Assembly: GCF_900101855.1 (NCBI RefSeq)
Contig: NZ_FMVC01000001.1
Span: 124,001 to 188,000 of the forward strand
DNA length: 64,000 bases
Origin: Flavobacterium anhuiense
GTDB lineage: Bacteria > Bacteroidota > Bacteroidia > Flavobacteriales > Flavobacteriaceae
Reading direction: 5' to 3'
In this document: one piece after another, positions 59,402 through 64,000 of the stretch
Layout: every line of letters begins with the position of its first letter
Numbering within the stretch: position 1 is the first letter of the stretch
Position numbers and translations under genes: made by a program
The notes under the pieces: generated by a model
Told to the model about the DNA's origin: nothing
What the model saw: the letters and a program-made list of their open reading frames with translations, nothing else
Database searches by the model: none

Positions 59402-62077
59402 TTAGTCTGCTATATTAGGATTTAACCATTTCATTGCGTAATCAAGCGGTACATTTCGGCGTTTGGCGTAATCTGTCACCTGATCTTCTTTTATTTTTCC
59501 GAGTCCGAAATAGCGGCTTTTTGGGTTTCCAAAATAATATCCTGAAACTGATGAAGCCGGCCACATTGCCATACTTTCTGTTAGTTTCACTCCAATTTGT
59601 TTTTCAACATCCAAAAGTTTCCAGATGGTTGGCTTCTCCAAGTGATCTGGACAAGCTGGATAACCTGGCGCCGGACGAATTCCTTTATAACTTTCTTTAA
59701 TCAATTCTTCGTTGGTTAACGATTCTTCGCTGTCATAACCCCAGAAATCTTTACGCACTCGCTCGTGAAGATATTCAGCGAAAGCCTCAGCAAAACGATC
59801 CGCAAGGGCTTTAACCATAATCGAATTATAATCGTCTAAATTCTTTTCGTATTCCGCAGCCCATTCGTCAACACCAAAACCAGTTGTTACACAGAAAGCT
59901 CCTATGTAATCCTCGATTCCGCTTTCTTTTGGAAGAATGAAATCGGCTAGAGCAATATTTGGCGCGCCTTTTGTTTTTTGCGACTGCTGACGAAGCGTTA
60001 AGAATTTCTCTAATACTTTTCCGTTTTCATCGCGCAATTCGATATCATCGTCATTTACCTGATTCGCAGGGAAAATTCCGTAAATACCTTTTGCTTTTAG
60101 TTTTTTCTCAGCCAAAATAACTTTCAGCATTGCCTGAGCATCTTTAAAAACAGATGTGGCTTGTTCGCCCACAACCTCATCAGTCAAAATCGCTGGATAT
60201 TTTCCGTACAATTCCCAAGTCTGGAAAAATGGCGTCCAGTCGATATACGGAACCAAAACATCCAATTCTACTTCGATGGTTTGTGCGCCGATTACTTTTG
60301 GTTTAGTCGGCGTATATTCAGACCAATCCAATTGCATTTTGTTTTTGCGGGCATCTTCAATCGTCAGGAAGTTTTTGTCTCTTGAACGATTTAAAAACGT
60401 TTCTCTAAACGAATCGTATTCTGCACGAATATCTGCTGCATATATTTTTCTATTATGATCCAAAAGATTTCCTGCAACCGTAACGGCTCTCGAAGCGTCG
60501 TTTACGTGAATTACAGTTTCTCTGTATTGAGGTGCAATTTTCACGGCTGTATGTGCGCGCGAAGTCGTTGCCCCACCAATCATAATTGGGATTTTAATAT
60601 CTTGTTTGTCTAATTCTTTGGCCAAATAAACCATTTCGTCAAGCGAAGGCGTGATCAATCCGCTTAATCCGATGATATCTACATTATGCTCAATTGCAGC
60701 CGAAATAATTTTCTCTGGAGGAACCATTACTCCTAAATCTACAATCTCATAATTGTTACAAGCCAAAACTACCGAAACAATGTTTTTACCAATATCGTGA
60801 ACGTCACCTTTTACAGTCGCCATCAGGATTTTTCCGTTTCCTTGTTTGTCTCCTGCTTCTTTGCTCGCTTCAATAAAAGGCAATAAATAAGCAACTGCCT
60901 TTTTCATTACACGAGCCGACTTAACTACCTGAGGAAGGAACATTTTTCCACTTCCGAATAAATCTCCAACTACATTCATTCCGGCCATCAAATTGATTTC
61001 GATAACTTCTATTGGTTTTGTGGCAGCCAAACGAGCTTCTTCTACATCTTCTTCAATAAAAGTATCAATTCCTTTTACCAATGAATGTGTAATACGATCC
61101 TGAACCGATCCTAAACGCCATTCCTGAACGGCTTTTTCATCTGTTTTTGCTTCGCCTTTAACACTTTCAGCAAAATCCAAAAGTCTTTCGGTTGCATCGT
61201 CGCGTCTGTCCAGAATTACGTCTTCAACGTATTCTAATAAGTCTTTTGGAATATCATCGTAAATCGTCAGCATTTCCGGATTTACGATTCCCATCGTCAT
61301 TCCGTTTTTAATGGCGTGGTATAAGAACACCGAGTGCATCGCTTCACGAACAACGTCATTCCCTCTAAAAGAGAACGAAACGTTACTTACGCCACCGCTG
61401 ATATGTGCATGCGGCAAGTTTTCACGAACCCATTTTGTTCCTCTAAAGAAATCCAACGCGTTCAATCTATGTTCTTCCATTCCCGTTGCAACTGGGAAAA
61501 TATTCAAATCGAAAATAATATCCTGTGGAGGGAAATTTACTTTGTTCACCAAAATATCATACGAGCGCTTACAAATCTCTACTCTACGATCGTAATTATC
61601 GGCCTGACCTACTTCGTCAAAAGCCATAACAATTGCCGCCGCTCCGTAACGTTTGATTAATTTGGCGTGGTGAATAAAAGCTTCTTCCCCTTCTTTTAAC
61701 GAAATCGAGTTTACAACGCTTTTTCCTTGTACTACTTTTAGACCAGCTTCAATAATTTCCCATTTCGAACTGTCGATCATAATTGGGACTCTCGAAATAT
61801 CTGGTTCAGCCGCAATTAAATTCAAAAATTTAGTCATTGCCGTAACTCCATCAAGCATTCCTTCATCCATATTAATATCGATGATCTGTGCCCCTCCTTC
61901 TACCTGCTGTCTTGCAATATCAAGTGCCTCGTCATATTTCTCTTCCTTGATTAATCTTAGGAATTTTCTTGAACCTGTTACGTTTGTACGCTCACCAACA
62001 TTCACGAAAACACTTTCCGGCGTAATAATCAACGGTTCTAATCCTGATAATACAAGGTCTCTTCTTTTTTCTGTCAT
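59402..62077 (-). CDS. metH: Methionine synthase, pterin/cobalamin/activation part (split MetH)
   Basis: An 891-residue half of cobalamin-dependent methionine synthase. The pterin-binding domain occupies about residues 1-330 ([50 protein letters not shown]). The cobalamin-binding domain is at about 335-560 with DVHDIGKNI (His near 428) and [19 protein letters not shown]. The S-adenosylmethionine activation domain is about 560-880 ([50 protein letters not shown]). The homocysteine-binding first domain is absent and encoded by the gene at 62805-63809. It starts cleanly at ATG 62077 with [16 protein letters not shown]. MetF lies downstream. Confidence 0.93.
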   Translation of the reverse strand: MTEKRRDLVLSGLEPLIITPESVFVNVGERTNVTGSRKFLRLIKEEKYDEALDIARQQVEGGAQIIDINMDEGMLDGVTAMTKFLNLIAAEPDISRVPIMIDSSKWEIIEAGLKVVQGKSVVNSISLKEGEEAFIHHAKLIKRYGAAAIVMAFDEVGQADNYDRRVEICKRSYDILVNKVNFPPQDIIFDLNIFPVATGMEEHRLNALDFFRGTKWVRENLPHAHISGGVSNVSFSFRGNDVVREAMHSVFLYHAIKNGMTMGIVNPEMLTIYDDIPKDLLEYVEDVILDRRDDATERLLDFAESVKGEAKTDEKAVQEWRLGSVQDRITHSLVKGIDTFIEEDVEEARLAATKPIEVIEINLMAGMNVVGDLFGSGKMFLPQVVKSARVMKKAVAYLLPFIEASKEAGDKQGNGKILMATVKGDVHDIGKNIVSVVLACNNYEIVDLGVMVPPEKIISAAIEHNVDIIGLSGLITPSLDEMVYLAKELDKQDIKIPIMIGGATTSRAHTAVKIAPQYRETVIHVNDASRAVTVAGNLLDHNRKIYAADIRAEYDSFRETFLNRSRDKNFLTIEDARKNKMQLDWSEYTPTKPKVIGAQTIEVELDVLVPYIDWTPFFQTWELYGKYPAILTDEVVGEQATSVFKDAQAMLKVILAEKKLKAKGIYGIFPANQVNDDDIELRDENGKVLEKFLTLRQQSQKTKGAPNIALADFILPKESGIEDYIGAFCVTTGFGVDEWAAEYEKNLDDYNSIMVKALADRFAEAFAEYLHERVRKDFWGYDSEESLTNEELIKESYKGIRPAPGYPACPDHLEKPTIWKLLDVEKQIGVKLTESMAMWPASSVSGYYFGNPKSRYFGLGKIKEDQVTDYAKRRNVPLDYAMKWLNPNIAD

Positions 62078-62091
62078 TTTTTTTAAAGTTA

Positions 62092-62123
62092 CTAAGATCC
62101 TGAGATACTAAGGTTCTAAGTTT
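62092..62123. repeat. 8-base periodic CTAAGnnn repeat (copy 2)
   Basis: Units CTAAGATC, CTGAGATA, CTAAGGTT, CTAAGTTT, period eight, immediately upstream of the metH C-terminal gene. A sibling lies at the same place upstream of the N-terminal gene. Confidence 0.7.
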
Positions 62124-62192
62124 TTTATTCTATTTTTTTCTGTGAGGTTTGTAAAACCTTATAGGTATATTCTTTTTCAATATTTTAATTTG

Positions 62193-62283
62193 GGCGTGCC
62201 CCTCCGGGTCGGGCTATCCGTTACAAGTCCTCGCTCTTCCTTCGTCAGGCTGTGGGCTTTTCACTTCTATCCCTCACGCAAAA
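62193..62283 (-). ncRNA. Flavo-1-like structured repeat (copy 2)
   Basis: Read on the minus strand it begins GCGTGAGGGATAGAAGTGAAAAG and ends with TGTAACGGATAGCCCGACCC (given in parts), matching the GATAGAAGTG and AACGGATAGC blocks of the copy at 4246. GCGTG and CACGC close the outer stem. The middle is longer and different. It lies in the 252-base gap between the small protein and the metH C-terminal gene. Confidence 0.5.
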
Positions 62284-62329
62284 TCGGTTTCATAAGACGA
62301 TTTATCATAAATTCATTCTTATAATACAT

Positions 62330-62755
62330 TTATTTCCATTTTGATTTTTCTAAATATTTACCCGTTGCATCATCATATTCATAATATTTAGTTTTGACAA
62401 AACCCGCTTTAACGAGTGCTAAAGAATCAGGTTTTAATTCCTCTTCTAAGAAAATTTCATTCTCTTCAGGTTTATTCAAATCGTATTTTACTTTATAAAA
62501 CTTATTTATCTCTTTATACAAATTATTTTGACGGGTCCTGTTTCCAATCTTTCCCAAAATCTTTCGATCTGTATAAAAATAATATCTTACAACTTTGTGC
62601 CTTTCTGTTCCTTCATTTATAGTTACTAATGCAATCGCTTCTCCTTTGAAAGATTTTCTATAATCATTTTTTTGAACAAAATATATTTGGTAGATTATAA
62701 AACTAACTACTACGAAGAACAGAAAAGTTTTCCATTGATTTGTTTTACTTTCCAA
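62330..62755 (-). CDS. Small single-pass membrane protein of unknown function
   Basis: A 141-residue protein with one N-terminal hydrophobic helix (WKTFLFFVVVSFIIYQIYF, about residues 7-25) and a charged, Tyr- and Lys-rich soluble domain, probably extracytoplasmic. I recognise no family. It lies between the two halves of methionine synthase in the same orientation, 49 bases downstream of the N-terminal half. It is not part of any known MetH enzyme. It is presumably a later insertion or a passenger within the met operon. Confidence 0.65.
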   Translation of the reverse strand: MESKTNQWKTFLFFVVVSFIIYQIYFVQKNDYRKSFKGEAIALVTINEGTERHKVVRYYFYTDRKILGKIGNRTRQNNLYKEINKFYKVKYDLNKPEENEIFLEEELKPDSLALVKAGFVKTKYYEYDDATGKYLEKSKWK

Positions 62756-62804
62756 CGTTACTTTTTATCATTTTTAATTTCAAAAGCAATATTAATTTGG
62801 CAAT

Positions 62805-63809
62805 TTATTCAATAACTGGCGCCACACGTGGCTTATAATCCTTTGCAACCTCAGCCATTAATCGAATATGATCTGGAGTTGTTCCGCAACAACCTCCGAT
62901 GATATTGATTAAATTATCTTCTAAATATTCTTTAATAAATGCTTGTGTTTGTTCTGGTGTTTCATCGTATTGTCCGAATGCGTTTGGCAATCCTGCATTT
63001 GGATGTGCCGAAACATTAAAGCTCGTATTATGTGCTAATGTTTTTAAATACGGTTTCAGTAAATCAGCTCCAAGAGCGCAATTGAATCCTACGCTTAATA
63101 ACGGAATATGTGAAACTGAAATCAAAAATGCTTCAACAGTTTGTCCAGAGAGTGTTCTTCCTGAAGCATCGGTAATTGTTCCAGAAACCATGATTGGAAT
63201 ATCAAGATTACGTTCTTCTTTTACTTCTTCGATTGCAAAAAGTGCTGCTTTTGCATTTAATGTATCGAAAATCGTTTCTACTAAAAGTAAATCACATCCA
63301 CCGTCCATTAACGCTTCTGCTTGTTGTTTGTATGCGATTCGTAAATCGTCAAATGTTACAGCTCTGTAACCTGGATCGTTTACGTCTGGTGACATACTTG
63401 CTGTACGGTTTGTAGGTCCGATTGAACCGGCTACGAAACGTGGTTTTTCTGGATTTTTTGCGGTAAACTCATCGGCAACCTCGCGTGCAAGTTTTGCCGA
63501 TTCGTAGTTTAACTCGTAAACCAAGTCTTCCATGTGATAATCGGCCATACCGATTGTCGTTCCTGAAAAGGTATTGGTTTCTACGATGTCAGCACCTGCT
63601 TCAAAATAAGCGGCATGTACATCGCGGATTGCTTGTGGTTGTGTCAGGGATAGTAAATCGTTGTTTCCTTTTAACGGATGCGGAAAATCTTTGAAACGCT
63701 CTCCTCTGAAATCTTCTTCTGAGAAATTATAGCGTTGCAACATTGTTCCCATTGCTCCGTCAAGGATTAGGATATTTTTTTTTATTGCTTCTTGAATTGT
63801 TATTGCCAT
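62805..63809 (-). CDS. metH: Methionine synthase, homocysteine-binding part (split MetH)
   Basis: A 334-residue homocysteine S-methyltransferase domain equivalent to the first module of E. coli MetH. The barrel start [24 protein letters not shown] (parts) and the zinc ligands FNCALG (Cys near 247) and [10 protein letters not shown] (Cys near 310-311) bind and activate homocysteine. The domain transfers the cobalamin-borne methyl group made in the separate second polypeptide. A single-gene MetH fusion is usual in E. coli; here the two parts are distinct genes about 730 bases apart. An 8-base periodic repeat lies just upstream. Confidence 0.93.
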   Translation of the reverse strand: MAITIQEAIKKNILILDGAMGTMLQRYNFSEEDFRGERFKDFPHPLKGNNDLLSLTQPQAIRDVHAAYFEAGADIVETNTFSGTTIGMADYHMEDLVYELNYESAKLAREVADEFTAKNPEKPRFVAGSIGPTNRTASMSPDVNDPGYRAVTFDDLRIAYKQQAEALMDGGCDLLLVETIFDTLNAKAALFAIEEVKEERNLDIPIMVSGTITDASGRTLSGQTVEAFLISVSHIPLLSVGFNCALGADLLKPYLKTLAHNTSFNVSAHPNAGLPNAFGQYDETPEQTQAFIKEYLEDNLINIIGGCCGTTPDHIRLMAEVAKDYKPRVAPVIE

Positions 63810-63827
63810 GGCTTCTTTTTTTAGCTT

Positions 63828-63859
63828 CTGAGATACTAAGGTTCTAAGATGCTAAGTTT
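63828..63859. repeat. 8-base periodic CTAAGnnn repeat (copy 3)
   Basis: Units CTGAGATA, CTAAGGTT, CTAAGATG, CTAAGTTT with a period of eight, upstream of the metH N-terminal gene. Confidence 0.7.
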
Positions 63860-63882
63860 TTTTTATTATGATTGTGAAGTTT

Positions 63883-63914
63883 AAACCTAACAGGTTTTAA
63901 AACCTTTTAGGTTT
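63883..63914. repeat. AAACCTAAcAGGTTTT palindrome
   Basis: AAACCTAACAGGTTTT followed directly by its complement with one mismatch (AAAACCTTTTAGGTTT). A related fragment, GGTTTGTAAAACCTTATAGG, lies near 62146-62165. No gene is seen between 63860 and the window end. Confidence 0.65.
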
Positions 63915-63967
63915 GCTTCGGATACTTTTTTCACTTTATTTCCAAAAGTGCACTATTGCTGGCTCAT

Positions 63968-64000
63968 TAGCCCCGATTGAGCCGGTATCCTCGCAATGAA
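63968..64000 (+). ncRNA. Flavo-1-like structured repeat (copy 3, cut by the window edge)
   Basis: TAGCCCCGATTGAGCCGG at 63968 matches the first block of the copy at 4251 (TAGCCCCGATAGAAGTGG) closely. The rest lies outside the window. Confidence 0.35.

Noticed and set aside
62193..63000. Cobalamin or SAM riboswitch near metH
   Set aside because: No cobalamin-box or SAM-aptamer conserved core is visible; the structured text matches the Flavo-1-like repeat instead.
1..64000. CRISPR array or tRNA genes
   Set aside because: No regularly spaced direct repeats with unique spacers and no cloverleaf-like gene with a TTCAAAT-type T loop were noticed by eye.

Overview
The window is chromosomal DNA from a member of the Bacteroidota, most likely Flavobacterium or a close relative. 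The evidence is the low GC content, three gliding-motility genes (gldA, gldD, gldE), the absence of clear Shine-Dalgarno sequences, and repeated -7 boxes of the TAnnTTTG type upstream of genes. Many lipoprotein signals and flavobacterial intergenic repeats point the same way. It is mostly housekeeping sequence, with one large accessory locus at about 18.5-29.6 kb. I saw no rRNA, tRNA, CRISPR array or intact insertion sequence.

Layout. 0-5 kb: tail of pyruvate dehydrogenase E1 alpha, the E2 subunit, an M1 aminopeptidase lipoprotein, a repeat-rich gap with a probable transposase remnant and a Flavo-1-like structured repeat, and an AhpD-like protein. 5-13 kb: AraC regulator, glycosyltransferase, MiaE, AsmA-like protein, a membrane protein, and ribosomal proteins L27 and L21. 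13-18 kb: an active/inactive pair of M16 peptidases, a DMT exporter and a metal-binding lipoprotein. 18.5-29.6 kb: a five-gene array of Skp-like chaperone, small lipoprotein, two very large exported RHS-type proteins and a small likely immunity gene. 29.7-35.5 kb: gldD, gldE, ssb, mutY on the minus strand, then HU, a 30-residue basic protein and RNase G. 35.6-45.5 kb: a tandem pair of unknown exported proteins, then pbpC and a thioester alpha-2-macroglobulin. 45.6-54.4 kb: SUKH-like protein, tadA, TonB-domain lipoprotein, dxs, a DUF3078 protein, dgt, two paralogous outer-membrane barrels and gldA. 54.6-64 kb: PLP decarboxylase with a dicarboxylate/cation symporter, a methyltransferase, and a methionine-synthesis block (metF plus metH split into two genes).

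How genes work together. GldA, GldD and GldE belong to the gliding/type IX secretion biology of the phylum. PbpC and the macroglobulin are a known periplasmic pairing of peptidoglycan repair and protease trapping. MetF supplies methyl-tetrahydrofolate to the two-part MetH. The RHS array reads as a contact-dependent polymorphic toxin whose YD-repeat shell is divided between two separately exported polypeptides. The second protein carries a variable C-terminal tip, and the next gene overlaps it as expected for an immunity gene. The upstream Skp-like/lipoprotein pair could be dedicated export or assembly helpers (inference).

Several start codons were moved downstream of the longest open frame because the longer version began with TTG, overlapped a promoter box, or overlapped a repeat. 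The main undescribed features are the split RHS locus with its unassigned tip, three families of dispersed palindromic or periodic intergenic repeats, and the metH split with an unrelated small gene between the halves.
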